Under the pieces are notes generated by a model that searched no databases, was not told the origin of the DNA, and saw only the letters and a list, made by a program, of their open reading frames with translations. A DNA stretch of 37,647 nucleotides, taken from Muricoccus nepalensis (GTDB lineage Bacteria; Pseudomonadota; Alphaproteobacteria; Acetobacterales; Acetobacteraceae). The DNA is taken from positions 1 through 37,647 of the forward strand of contig NZ_RCZP01000045.1 in assembly GCF_006438825.1 (NCBI RefSeq). Direction: 5' to 3'. Shown here in pieces: positions 17,147 through 25,355 of this stretch; the stretch's first letter is position 1, and each line of letters opens with the position of its first letter. The position numbers were made by a program, and so were the translations under genes.

Positions 17147-17878
17147 CTAGAGCCCCAGGTAGAACTTGCGGACGAGATCGCTGTCGCCGAGCGCCGCGGG
17201 GCTGTCCCCCTGGAACTCGACATGCCCGTGGACGAGCACGTAGCCGCGGTCGGCGATGCGGATCGCCTGGTGGAAGTTCTGCTCGGCCATGAGCACGGTC
17301 AGGCCGAGCTTCTCCTTCAGCTCCGCGATCTTCTCGATCGTCCGCGCGACGAGGATGGGCGCGAGCCCGACCGAGGGCTCGTCCACCAGCAGGATCTTCG
17401 GCGCGCACATCACGGCCCGGCCGAGCGCCACCATCTGCTGCTCCCCCCCGCTCATGCTGCCCACCGCCTGCGAGCGGCGCTCCTTCAGGCGCGGGAAGGC
17501 GTCGTAGCAGAACTCGAGGTGCCGCGGGATGGCGGCGCGGGCGGCGCGGCGGTAGGCGCCGAGCAGCAGGTTCTCCTCGACGCTCAGGCGCGGGAAGAGG
17601 CGCCGCCCCTCCGGCACGATCGCGATGCCGAGGTCGATGATCTCCTCCGGCGCGCGCCCGATCAGTTCGGTCGTCACCCCGTCGATCGTCACGCTGATCC
17701 GCCCCCGCGTGGGCTTCAGCAGCCCGAGGATGCAGCGCATGAGCGTCGTCTTGCCGTTGCCATTGGTGCCGAGCAGCGCGACCGTCTCCCCCGGCGCGAC
17801 GGTCAGCGAGACGCCGTCCAGCGCGCGCACCGCGCCGTAGCTCGCGTCCACGCTCTCGACGAGAAGGCTAGCGGCCAA
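17147..17878 (-). CDS. livF: Liv-type ABC transporter ATP-binding protein (LivF-like)
   Basis: 243-residue ATPase of the branched-chain amino acid/amide/aromatic acid importer class. Walker A GTNGNGKTT (37-45), signature SGGEQQ (143-148), Walker B ILLVDEP (162-168), LivF-type GRRLFPRLSVEENL. The start is a TTG at 17878 and overlaps livG by 11 bp, so coupled translation is likely. It partners with livG, livM and livH directly upstream. Confidence 0.94.
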   Translation of the reverse strand: MAASLLVESVDASYGAVRALDGVSLTVAPGETVALLGTNGNGKTTLMRCILGLLKPTRGRISVTIDGVTTELIGRAPEEIIDLGIAIVPEGRRLFPRLSVEENLLLGAYRRAARAAIPRHLEFCYDAFPRLKERRSQAVGSMSGGEQQMVALGRAVMCAPKILLVDEPSVGLAPILVARTIEKIAELKEKLGLTVLMAEQNFHQAIRIADRGYVLVHGHVEFQGDSPAALGDSDLVRKFYLGL

Positions 17879-18581
17879 GATAGGCCTCCTCCACCTCGGG
17901 CAGGGCGAGCACGGCGCGCGGGTCGCCGTCCGCCACCTTCTTGCCCGCCACCAGCACCGCGATGCGCTGGGAGAACTCGGTCACGGCGCGCATGACGTGC
18001 TCGATCATGATGATGGTGGTGCCGCCCTCGTTCAGCCGGAACAGCAGGGCCAGGATCTGGTCCACCTCCGTGTTGGAGAGGCCCGCCATGGCCTCGTCCG
18101 CGATCAGCAGCTCGGGCCGGAGCGCCGTGGCGCGGGCCAGCTCCAGCCGGCGCAGCTCCACCTGGGTCAGCTCCTTCGGCATGCGCGCCGCCTTGCCCGC
18201 GAGCTCCACGGCCTCGAGGCAGGCCATCGCCCGCTCGTCCGTCGCGGCCTCGCGGCCGGCATAGGCCAGCGGCACGCGGATGTTGTCGATCACGGAGAGG
18301 CCGCGGAAGGGGCGCGGAAGCTGGAAGGTGCGCGCGAGCCCCCGCCGCGCCCGCTCGTGCGCCTTCATCCCCGCCAGCTTCTCCCCCTTGAAGGTGAAGC
18401 CGCCGTCATGGCTCGGGAAGGCGCCGGCGAGGCAGTTGGTGAAGGTGCTCTTGCCCGAGCCGTTCGGCCCGATCAGCCCCAGCCGCTCCCCCGCGCGCAC
18501 CTCGAGGTCGACGCCCGAGAGCGCCGTGAAGCCCCCGAAGCGCTTGCCGACGCCCTCCGCCCGCAGCACCACCGCGCTCAT
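17868..18581 (-). CDS. livG: Liv-type ABC transporter ATP-binding protein (LivG-like)
   Basis: 237-residue ATPase. Walker A GPNGSGKST (38-46) and the LivG-type TFQLPRPFRGLSVIDNI. The usual LSGGQ signature is replaced by LTQVE (138-142), and Walker B reads LLIADEAMAGLS with D162/E163 kept. Degenerate signatures of this kind occur in some LivG relatives, so the gene is probably functional, with ATP hydrolysis mainly using LivF's signature. ATG overlaps the livM stop by 4 bp. Confidence 0.93.
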   Translation of the reverse strand: MSAVVLRAEGVGKRFGGFTALSGVDLEVRAGERLGLIGPNGSGKSTFTNCLAGAFPSHDGGFTFKGEKLAGMKAHERARRGLARTFQLPRPFRGLSVIDNIRVPLAYAGREAATDERAMACLEAVELAGKAARMPKELTQVELRRLELARATALRPELLIADEAMAGLSNTEVDQILALLFRLNEGGTTIIMIEHVMRAVTEFSQRIAVLVAGKKVADGDPRAVLALPEVEEAYLGR

Positions 18582-19558
18582 CGCCGCCCCCGGAACAGCC
18601 CGATGATCCCGTGCGGCGCGGCGCAGACGAAAACCACCAGCAGCACGCCCACGATCAGCAGGTTCGCCGCCGAGGAGATCGTCACCGTCGCCGCCTGCTG
18701 CAGCGAGGAGAGCAGCACCGCCCCGATCAGCGGCCCCGCCCAGCTCGAGGTGCCCCCGATGAGCGGCATGGCGATGGCGTTCACCGCGTAGGCCAACCCG
18801 AAGGCCGAGCCGGGCTCCACGTAGGAGCCGATATAGGGGAGGGGGGCGCCGGCCACCGCCATCATCGCGCCGCTGACGCTGGTGGCCACGAGCTTGAGGC
18901 GCAGCGTCGGCACGCCCGTCGCCTCCGCCGCCGCCTCGTCGTCGCGCAGCGCGGCGAGCCCGAGGCCGAGGCGCGAGGTCTCGATGGTCCGCGCGATCGC
19001 GACCGAAGCCGCGGCCAGCACCACCAGCACGGCGCAGAGATAGGCGGAATAGGTGTCGAAGGGCCAGGGAACTTCCCGCGGGCGCAGCACGTAGGCCCCG
19101 CGCGATCCCCCGACATAGGACCAGTTCACCACGATGGTCTGCAGCACGACCGAGAGGCAGAGGGTGGCGATGGCGAAATAGGCCCCGCGCAGGCGGAGCG
19201 TCAGCACCCCCGTCCCAAAGCCGAGCGCGCCCCCCACCAGCCCCGCCAGGCCGATGCAGGGAAGGAGGCCCAGCCCCATCGCCTTGCCGAAGGCGACCGT
19301 CGCGTAGGCGCCCGCCGCGAAGAAGGCGGCGGCGCCGAAGTTCACGTAGCCTGCGTAGCCGCCGAGGATGTTCCAGGCCGTCGCCAGCACGACGTATTGC
19401 AGCACGATGGTGAGGGCGAAGTAGGCGTACTCGCTGCCGATCCCGCGCAGCGCGAGAAGCAGCGCGGCCGCCACGGCCGCCGTCGCCAGCCAGAAGCCCG
19501 CGTGCCCCAGGCGGCGCGGCGCGGCCAGCCCCGCCGCGGGAAGCGTCGCGTCGCTCAT
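18578..19558 (-). CDS. livM: Liv-type ABC transporter permease (LivM-like)
   Basis: 326-residue integral membrane protein with about 8-9 hydrophobic segments. Family features include TAWNILGGYAGYVNFGAAAFFAAGAY (about 61-86) and the cytoplasmic EAA-like coupling region AALRDDEAAAEATGV followed by LRLKLVATSVSGAMMAVAG. It forms the channel with LivH. Start ATG at 19558 and stop are both in 4-bp overlaps with neighbours. Confidence 0.94.
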   Translation of the reverse strand: MSDATLPAAGLAAPRRLGHAGFWLATAAVAAALLLALRGIGSEYAYFALTIVLQYVVLATAWNILGGYAGYVNFGAAAFFAAGAYATVAFGKAMGLGLLPCIGLAGLVGGALGFGTGVLTLRLRGAYFAIATLCLSVVLQTIVVNWSYVGGSRGAYVLRPREVPWPFDTYSAYLCAVLVVLAAASVAIARTIETSRLGLGLAALRDDEAAAEATGVPTLRLKLVATSVSGAMMAVAGAPLPYIGSYVEPGSAFGLAYAVNAIAMPLIGGTSSWAGPLIGAVLLSSLQQAATVTISSAANLLIVGVLLVVFVCAAPHGIIGLFRGRR

Positions 19559-20436
19559 GCCGCCCTCCCGAACAGGCCCTGCGGCCGGACCGCCAGCACG
19601 AGCAGCAGACAGCCAAAGGCCACCGCCGGCGACCAGGATGGGCCGTAGAAGGTGGCGGTGACGTTCTCCAGCACCCCGAAGGCGAGCGCCGCCAGCACGC
19701 AGCCGCCGAGCGAGGAGAGCCCGCCCATGATGACGATGGCGAAGACCCGCCCGATGAAGACGTGCCCGGACCAGGCGTCCACCGGCTGCACCACCACCAG
19801 CGCGCCGCCGGCCAGCGCCGCGAAGGCGATGGAGATGCCAAAGGCCAGCCGCTTGATGCGCACCGGGTTGATCGCGAGCAGCCGCAGCGCCTCCCGGTCC
19901 TGCGCCACCGCCGCGATGGCGCGCCCGGTGAAGGTGCGGCGAAGGAAGAGCGAGAGCCCCGCGATGGCCGAGAGGGCGAGGAGGGCCGGCACCAGCATGC
20001 GCAGCGGCAGGTCCACCTCGCCGATCCGCCAGGTCGTGTTGGCGTAGGAGGCGTCGGCGAAGTGCTGGTCGGGCCCGACGGTCAGCACGAGGCCCACCTC
20101 GATGATGAACATCACGCCGAAGAAGAAGGCGAGGCCCTGGATGGCCTCGTCCCCGCGCCGCTCGAAGAAGTGGTGGTAGGCGACGTAGAGCGCCGCCCCC
20201 AGCGCCCAGAAGGCGGGGGTGAGCAGCACCGAGAGGACCAGCGGGTCGATCCCCGTCGCCCCCCAGAGGAGGGCGACGAGAAGGGCGCCCAGCACCATGA
20301 AGGCGGGATGGGCGATGTTGACCACGTCCAGCATCCCGAAGGAGACGGACAGGCCCGCCGCCGCGGCCGCGTAGAGGCCCCCGAGCAGCAGCCCCGAGAC
20401 GACGCCGTTGAGAAGCAGGACGAGGTCGGGATCCAT
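19555..20436 (-). CDS. livH: Liv-type ABC transporter permease (LivH-like)
   Basis: 293-residue membrane permease. N-terminal LLLNGVVSGLLLGGLYAAAA, SFGMLDVVNIAHPAFMVLGA (32-51) and the coupling segment AIAAVAQDREALRLLAINP near 190-210 are typical of LivH. Its ATG overlaps the binding-protein stop by 1 base. The large periplasmic insert ADASYANTTWRIGEVDLPL is as in other aromatic/amide importers. Confidence 0.94.
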   Translation of the reverse strand: MDPDLVLLLNGVVSGLLLGGLYAAAAAGLSVSFGMLDVVNIAHPAFMVLGALLVALLWGATGIDPLVLSVLLTPAFWALGAALYVAYHHFFERRGDEAIQGLAFFFGVMFIIEVGLVLTVGPDQHFADASYANTTWRIGEVDLPLRMLVPALLALSAIAGLSLFLRRTFTGRAIAAVAQDREALRLLAINPVRIKRLAFGISIAFAALAGGALVVVQPVDAWSGHVFIGRVFAIVIMGGLSSLGGCVLAALAFGVLENVTATFYGPSWSPAVAFGCLLLVLAVRPQGLFGRAA

Positions 20437-21707
20437 CAGGCGCCCGCCGTGTAGGGCTTGCGGAGGTCGCCCGACTTGTAGCGCGGCGGGTAGAGCACGA
20501 CCTGGGTCCCCGTCCGCTTGAACTGGTCGATCCCGTTCCCCTGCACGCCCTGGTACTGCGTGTAGAGGTTACGCTCCTCGGTCCACTCGCCCAGCGCGTC
20601 GAAGCGCAGCGGCCCGATCACCGTGTCGAACTGGTTGGCGTGCATGTCCGCCGCCAGCGCCGCCTGGTCGATGCGCCCGACCCGCTTCACCGCCTGCTCC
20701 AGCACCTGCATCTGGGCATAGGCCATGGGCGGCACGTAGTAGCCCAGCGCGTCCGTGTTCTCGCGCGCGGCGATCGGCTGGTAGCGCTCGATCAGCTCCT
20801 TCGTGCCCGGGAACTGCAGCGTCGGCTCGGGCGCGTAGACGTCCCAGACCACGAGGTTGTTCAGGATGGGGCCGAGCTGGAGCTTCTGCGCCGTCGCGTG
20901 CGGCCCGATCATCGGCCCGCCCATCATCTGGAAGTTCACGCGCTGCTCGCTCGCCGCCCGCAGCAGCCCCGCGGTGTCGGGGGGGTAGGAGCCGGCGAAG
21001 ACGATGTCCGGGCGCGCGGCCGCGACGGAGCGGATGATCGGCCCGAAGTCGACGGTGCTCGGCGGGTAGGCCCGGTCGTAGACGATCCGCAGCCCGAGCT
21101 CCTTCGCCAGGAAGCGCGCGCTCTCGGCGGTGCGCTGGTGGAAGTCGCTGTCGAGGTTCACCAGCGCGATCGTGCGAGGCTTGGGGTCCATCGCCATGGC
21201 GATGTCCATGAAGCCCTTCGCGAAGGTCTCCTTCACCTTCGAGCCCGTGCAGTTGACGGAGAAGTAGCGGTCGTACTTGAAGTCCGCGTTCACGCCCGTG
21301 CCGAAGAGCGACACGAAGGTCATGTTCCGCTGCATCACCACCGGCATGGCCGGCGCGATGATGGCGGTCGCGTAGCCGGAGACCACGAGGTCGACCTTGT
21401 CGACGTCGATCAGCTTCGTGTAGATGCCCGGCACCTGCGCGCCCGTGCTCTGGTCGTCGTAGTTCACCAGCTCCACCGGCCGCCCGAGCAGCCCGCCGCG
21501 CCCGTTCACGTCCTCGGCCCAGATCTTGTGCGCCGTCAGCGCCGGCCGGCCGTTCGGCGCCAGCCCGCCCGAGAGCGACATGGAGTAGCCGATCCGGATC
21601 GGCGGCCCCGAGGGCGCCGCCTGCGCGCGGGCGGTGGCCGGCACCGTCATCGGCGCGGCCGCGGCCAGCGCCAGGCGGCCGATGCCGCGCCTGCTGATAC
21701 CCTGCAT
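20436..21707 (-). CDS. livK: Liv-type ABC transporter substrate-binding protein
   Basis: 423-residue periplasmic binding protein (type 1 fold, Peripla_BP_6). The N-terminal signal carries SRRGIG, a twin-arginine-like pair, and ends ARAQA. The mature part begins IRIGYSMSLSGGLAPNG and runs through NYDDQSTGAQVPGIYTKLI. The ligand cannot be read. AGGAGG lies 8 bases before the ATG at 21707, which decides this start over another in-frame ATG at 21725. First gene of the importer block, 53 bp after the dioxygenase gene. Confidence 0.92.
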   Translation of the reverse strand: MQGISRRGIGRLALAAAAPMTVPATARAQAAPSGPPIRIGYSMSLSGGLAPNGRPALTAHKIWAEDVNGRGGLLGRPVELVNYDDQSTGAQVPGIYTKLIDVDKVDLVVSGYATAIIAPAMPVVMQRNMTFVSLFGTGVNADFKYDRYFSVNCTGSKVKETFAKGFMDIAMAMDPKPRTIALVNLDSDFHQRTAESARFLAKELGLRIVYDRAYPPSTVDFGPIIRSVAAARPDIVFAGSYPPDTAGLLRAASEQRVNFQMMGGPMIGPHATAQKLQLGPILNNLVVWDVYAPEPTLQFPGTKELIERYQPIAARENTDALGYYVPPMAYAQMQVLEQAVKRVGRIDQAALAADMHANQFDTVIGPLRFDALGEWTEERNLYTQYQGVQGNGIDQFKRTGTQVVLYPPRYKSGDLRKPYTAGA

Positions 21708-21760
21708 CAACCCTACCTCCTGCATGGCCCGGGCTTGCCGCCCGTGGCCGGTTCTGGCGG

Positions 21761-22666
21761 CTATTCCGCCGCGATCTTGGACGGGTCGGCGCCCACGCGC
21801 CCGGTCTTGTCGTGGGCGGCGCGCGGCGCGACGTGGAAGTCGTAGCGCACGCTCGGCACGGCGGGGTCGGGCGATCCCTCGACCCCCGTCTCCGGCCGCA
21901 CGACGAGCGATTCCGACACCCCGAAGACGACATCCGAGTCGATGTACTGATCGTTGCCGAGGTAGAGCGCCGTGACCAGCTCCCGGTACCCCTCGGCGCC
22001 GATCAGCATGTGGATGTGCGCGGGGCGGCAGCCGTGGCGGCCCTGCGCCGTGACCATGGCGCCGACCGGCCCGTCCATCGGGATGTAGTAGCCGAGCGGG
22101 AAGAGCGTGCGCACGGCGTAGCGGCCCTCCGCGTCCGTGCGGAACTGGCCGCGCATGTCCATCTGGCTCGGGTCCTGCGCCTGCAGGTCGTAGTAGCCCT
22201 CCGCGTCGGTCTGCCAGACCTCCACGCTCGCGTTGGCCACGCCCTCGCCCTTCTCGTTCAGCACGCGGCCGAAGACGATCAGCTCCGGCCCCGTCGCGTG
22301 CTTCGCGATGCTCTCGCCCATCTCGAAGCGGGGCGAGGCCTCGCGGTAGAAGGGCCCGAGCAGGCTCGCCTCCGTCGCGTCGCCCATCCGGTTGGCCTTG
22401 TCGTCCATCAGGTTCACCAGGCGCGACAGGCCGAGCGTGTCGGACAGGAGGATGAACTCCTGGCGCGCCGGCGTGCAGGTCTGCCCCGTGCGCGTGAGGA
22501 AGCCGATCGCCTGCAGCCACTCGTCCGGCGTCAGCCGGACCTCGCGCGCGAAGCCGTGCAGGTGCCGCACGAGGCTCTCCATCACCGTCTTCATGCGCGG
22601 GTCCGCCGTGGTGGACATCTGCGCGATCACGGCTTCGGTGATGCTGTTCTCGTCCAGGTCGGCCAT
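21761..22666 (-). CDS. Intradiol ring-cleavage dioxygenase (catechol/hydroxyquinol 1,2-dioxygenase family)
   Basis: 301 residues: a helical dioxygenase N-terminal domain (about 1-100), then the beta-sandwich catalytic domain. Non-heme Fe(III) ligands can be placed: Tyr158 or Tyr159 in EGYYDL, Tyr193 in GYYIPMDGP, and His217 and His219 in RPAHIH. The enzyme would open a catechol or hydroxyquinol ring between the hydroxyls to a muconate or maleylacetate. The N-terminal domain plus SLLGPFYRE resembles hydroxyquinol enzymes; the exact substrate is open. GAGGAGG before the ATG at 22666. It sits between a Bug protein gene and the importer. Confidence 0.9.
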   Translation of the reverse strand: MADLDENSITEAVIAQMSTTADPRMKTVMESLVRHLHGFAREVRLTPDEWLQAIGFLTRTGQTCTPARQEFILLSDTLGLSRLVNLMDDKANRMGDATEASLLGPFYREASPRFEMGESIAKHATGPELIVFGRVLNEKGEGVANASVEVWQTDAEGYYDLQAQDPSQMDMRGQFRTDAEGRYAVRTLFPLGYYIPMDGPVGAMVTAQGRHGCRPAHIHMLIGAEGYRELVTALYLGNDQYIDSDVVFGVSESLVVRPETGVEGSPDPAVPSVRYDFHVAPRAAHDKTGRVGADPSKIAAE

Positions 22667-22736
22667 CTCGTCCTCCTCAGGGGCCGGTCCCGCGGGCCGG
22701 CCCTCCCTCATGCTGCCCCGGCGGTCCCGGGCGTGC

Positions 22737-23711
22737 TCAATCCGGCCGGATGTTGGCAGCGGCGACCACGGGGCGCCACTTCGCGATTTCGTCCCGCGTC
22801 ATGGCCGCCAGCGCCTCCGGCGTCCCGCCCAGCGGCTCCACCCCCTGCGCCCGCAGGTTGGCGAGCGAGGCGGGGTCGGCCAGCAGCGCGTTGGTCGCGC
22901 GGTTCAGCCGCGCCACGATCTCGGGCGGCAGCCCCGCCGGGCCGAAGAGATGCCAGCGTCCCTCCACCACGAAGTCGGCGAGGCCCGCCTCGGCCATGGT
23001 CGGCAGGCTCGGCAGGATGCTCACCCGCTTCTCGGAGGTCACCGCGAGCGCCTTGAGGTTGCCGACGTCGAGCTGCGGCTTGAGGCCGAGCGGGTGGTAG
23101 AACATCCCGTCCACCCGCCCCGCCACGAGGTCCGTCACCCCCTGGCCGGCGTTGCGGTAGGGCACGTGCTGCGTGTCGATCCCCGCGCGCAGGTTCAGCA
23201 GCGCCTGGGAGAGGTGCCCCGTGGTGCCGTTCCCGGCCGAGGCGAAGGTCAGCGGCCGCCGCTTGGCCAACGCCACCAGCTCGGCCACCGACGACACGCC
23301 GAGCGAGGGCGGCACCCCCAGCACCGTCGCGGTCGTGACGAAGGGCGCGACCGGGGTGAAGTCGCGGACGGCGTCAAAGCCGGGGTCAGAGAAGAGGCTC
23401 GCGTTGATGCCGTGCGTGCCGTTCGTGCCGAGCAGCAGCGTGGTGCCGTCCGCCGGCGCCCGCGCGACGGCCAGCGCGCCCACGTTGCCTCCGGCCCCCG
23501 CGCGGTTGTCCACCACGACGGTCTGCCCGGCCTCCCGCCCCAGCGCCTCCGCCAGGATGCGGCCGAGGATGTCCGTGGTGGTCCCGGCCGCGAAGGGCAC
23601 GATGAGGCGGATCGGCCGGTTCGGCCAGGCGCCCTGCGCCCGGGCACTCTCCAGGCTCAGCGCGGCAAGGGAGAGACCGCCCAGCAGGGCGCGGCGGGAA
23701 GGCTTGGTCAT
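22737..23711 (-). CDS. Bug-family (TctC-like) periplasmic binding protein
   Basis: 324 residues. Tat-like signal SRRALLGGLSLAALS ending ARAQG, then the Bug hallmark WPNRPIRLIVPFAAGTTTDI and VVDNRAGAGGNVGA. Bug proteins bind carboxylates and often lack adjacent TctAB membrane partners, as here. The start (ATG 23711) overlaps the deacetylase stop by 1 base. Ligand unknown. Confidence 0.93.
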   Translation of the reverse strand: MTKPSRRALLGGLSLAALSLESARAQGAWPNRPIRLIVPFAAGTTTDILGRILAEALGREAGQTVVVDNRAGAGGNVGALAVARAPADGTTLLLGTNGTHGINASLFSDPGFDAVRDFTPVAPFVTTATVLGVPPSLGVSSVAELVALAKRRPLTFASAGNGTTGHLSQALLNLRAGIDTQHVPYRNAGQGVTDLVAGRVDGMFYHPLGLKPQLDVGNLKALAVTSEKRVSILPSLPTMAEAGLADFVVEGRWHLFGPAGLPPEIVARLNRATNALLADPASLANLRAQGVEPLGGTPEALAAMTRDEIAKWRPVVAAANIRPD

Positions 23712-24373
23712 CACGCGTGTCCCCTTGTCACGAAGCCGTCCATTGCCGCCCCGGCCGCGCCGCGCCGCATGGGCAGGCAGCTCTCCGGGAAGTCCTGCGC
23801 GAAGCGCGCGCCCCGCTCCCCCAGCTGGCCGAGGAAGCGGTCGAGGTGGCGCATGGCGCCGTTGGGAAGGTCGTGCAGCACCAGCACCACCGGCTCCGGC
23901 TCCGGCCCCGCGCACTGCGCCAGCGCCACCTCCGGCCAGCCCTCGGGATCGCGGAAGTCGCCGGGCACGGCGTTCCAGGTGACGCAGGTGAAGCCGCCGC
24001 GCGCCAGGTGGTCGAGCGCCGTGCCGCTCAGCAGATGCGGCCCCAGCGCGCCCCCGCCGCCCACCGGCCGGAACAGCCGGTCGGGGTGGGAGAGGTCGCC
24101 GATCACCGCCTGGGTGCGCCCGATCTCGGCCTCCGCGACGGCGGCCTCGTCCGGAGCCTGGCCGAGCGGCGCCGCGTGGTTCCAGGTGTGGTTGCCGATC
24201 CAGTGGCCCTCGGCGTGGGCGCGCTCGGCGAGCGCCCGGTGCGCGGCCAGCTTGTGGCCGAGCACGAAGAAGGTGGCCCGCAGCCCCCGCCGCCGCAGGA
24301 CCTCGAGCACGCCCGGCGTCACCTCCGGCTCGGGGCCGTTGTCGAAGGTGAGGGTGACCGCCGGGCCCGCCAT
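23711..24373 (-). CDS. NodB-fold deacetylase-like hydrolase with altered metal motif
   Basis: 220-residue polysaccharide-deacetylase-family protein without a signal peptide, so probably cytosolic. Motif 1 reads TFDNGP: Asp11 (catalytic base) is kept but the second Asp, normally a metal ligand, is Asn12. Motif 2 HTWNH (62-66) keeps both metal histidines. FRPVGG and LVLHD give the later motifs. Cytosolic NodB-fold enzymes can act on small amides or imides (for example PuuE allantoinase), which would fit a catabolic operon better than sugar polymers. It lies 4 bp after the FAH-fold gene. Confidence 0.85.
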   Translation of the reverse strand: MAGPAVTLTFDNGPEPEVTPGVLEVLRRRGLRATFFVLGHKLAAHRALAERAHAEGHWIGNHTWNHAAPLGQAPDEAAVAEAEIGRTQAVIGDLSHPDRLFRPVGGGGALGPHLLSGTALDHLARGGFTCVTWNAVPGDFRDPEGWPEVALAQCAGPEPEPVVLVLHDLPNGAMRHLDRFLGQLGERGARFAQDFPESCLPMRRGAAGAAMDGFVTRGHA

Positions 24374-24377
24374 GCCC

Positions 24378-25244
24378 CTAGGCGGCCTCGGCGACGATCG
24401 GGTTCGACAGCATGCCCAGCCCCTCGATCTCGACCTCCATCGTGTCGCCGGGCTTCATGAAGACGGGCGGCTTGCGGGCGTAGCCCACGCCGCTCGGCGT
24501 GCCCGTCGCGATCACGTCGCCCGGCTCCAGCGTCATCGCCTCGCTCAGGATCGCGAGGATGCGGGGCACGGAGAAGATCATGTCCGAGGTGTTCGAATCC
24601 TGCATCGTCTCCCCGTTGAGGCGGGAGGTGATGCGGAGCGCGTTCGGCCCCTGGGGGATCTCGTCCGGCGTCACGATCTCGGGCCCGATCCCGCCCGTGC
24701 TCTCGAAGTTCTTGCCCATGGTCCACTGGGCGCCCTTGCGCTGGTAGTCGCGCACCGAGCCCTCGTTCATGATCGTGTAGCCCGCCACGCAGGAGAGCGC
24801 GTCCGCCTCCGTCAGGTGCCGTGCGCGCTTGCCGATGACGATCACCAGCTCCGCCTCGAAGTCGAACTTGTCCGACACCTTCGGGCGCACCAGCGGCTGG
24901 CCGTGGGCCGAGAGCGAGGTCGGGCCGCGCATGAACACCGCCGGGTAGTCCGGGATGGCGTTGCCCCCCTCCTTCGCGTGCAGCGCGTAGTTGAGGCCGA
25001 TGCAGATCACCTTCCCCGGCCGCGGGATCGGGGGCAGCAGCTTCAGCCCCGCCATCGGCCGGCGCGGCGCGCCCTCCAGCCGGCCGGCCAGCGCGGAAGC
25101 GCCCTCGGGCAGGTTCAGCGCGGCGAAGGCGGAAAGGATGTCGGCGGGCAGGCCCGGCACAACATCGGCCAGGGCCACCACCTCATCGCCCAGGCGGGCG
25201 CCGAGGGCCGGGCGGCCCTCATGCTCGAACGCGATCAGTCGCAC
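24378..25244 (-). CDS. Fumarylacetoacetate hydrolase family protein
   Basis: 288 residues. The FAH fold hydrolyses or isomerises C-C bonds in 2,4-diketo acids at the end of aromatic catabolism. ICIGLNYALHAKEGG (80-94), metal ligands E130 and E132 in DFEAEL, and NEGSVRD (160-166) where the usual Asp after Asn is Glu161. GTG start at 25244, fixed by GGAGGA 8 bases upstream; the longer frame overlaps gntR and is a shadow. First gene of the leftward run, divergent from the GntR regulator. Confidence 0.92.
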   Translation of the reverse strand: MRLIAFEHEGRPALGARLGDEVVALADVVPGLPADILSAFAALNLPEGASALAGRLEGAPRRPMAGLKLLPPIPRPGKVICIGLNYALHAKEGGNAIPDYPAVFMRGPTSLSAHGQPLVRPKVSDKFDFEAELVIVIGKRARHLTEADALSCVAGYTIMNEGSVRDYQRKGAQWTMGKNFESTGGIGPEIVTPDEIPQGPNALRITSRLNGETMQDSNTSDMIFSVPRILAILSEAMTLEPGDVIATGTPSGVGYARKPPVFMKPGDTMEVEIEGLGMLSNPIVAEAA

Positions 25245-25276
25245 GCGGCGTTTCCTCCGGTTTGCGGCCGCAGGTT

Positions 25277-25300
25277 TTGTCGAAATTCCCCGTTCGTCAA
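25277..25300. promoter_or_regulatory. Imperfect inverted repeat between FAH-fold gene and gntR (candidate operator)
   Basis: TTGTCGAA (25277-25284) and TTCGTCAA (25293-25300) match as an inverted repeat at 7 of 8 positions, with an 8-base spacer. On the minus strand the right arm gives TTGACG, a -35-like element pointing toward the leftward operon, though no good -10 follows. Position fits repression or autoregulation by the adjacent GntR protein. Confidence 0.45.
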
Positions 25301-25355
25301 GCGGGATCGTCGCCAGTCTTGCAGCGCCTTCATCTTTGGCGATGATGCGTCGGGC

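Noticed and set aside
22392-25355. A 1235-codon plus-strand frame running from 22392 into gntR
   Set aside because: Only its last 247 codons match a family (GntR). The rest lies antisense to the Bug, deacetylase and FAH-fold genes and has no domain features.
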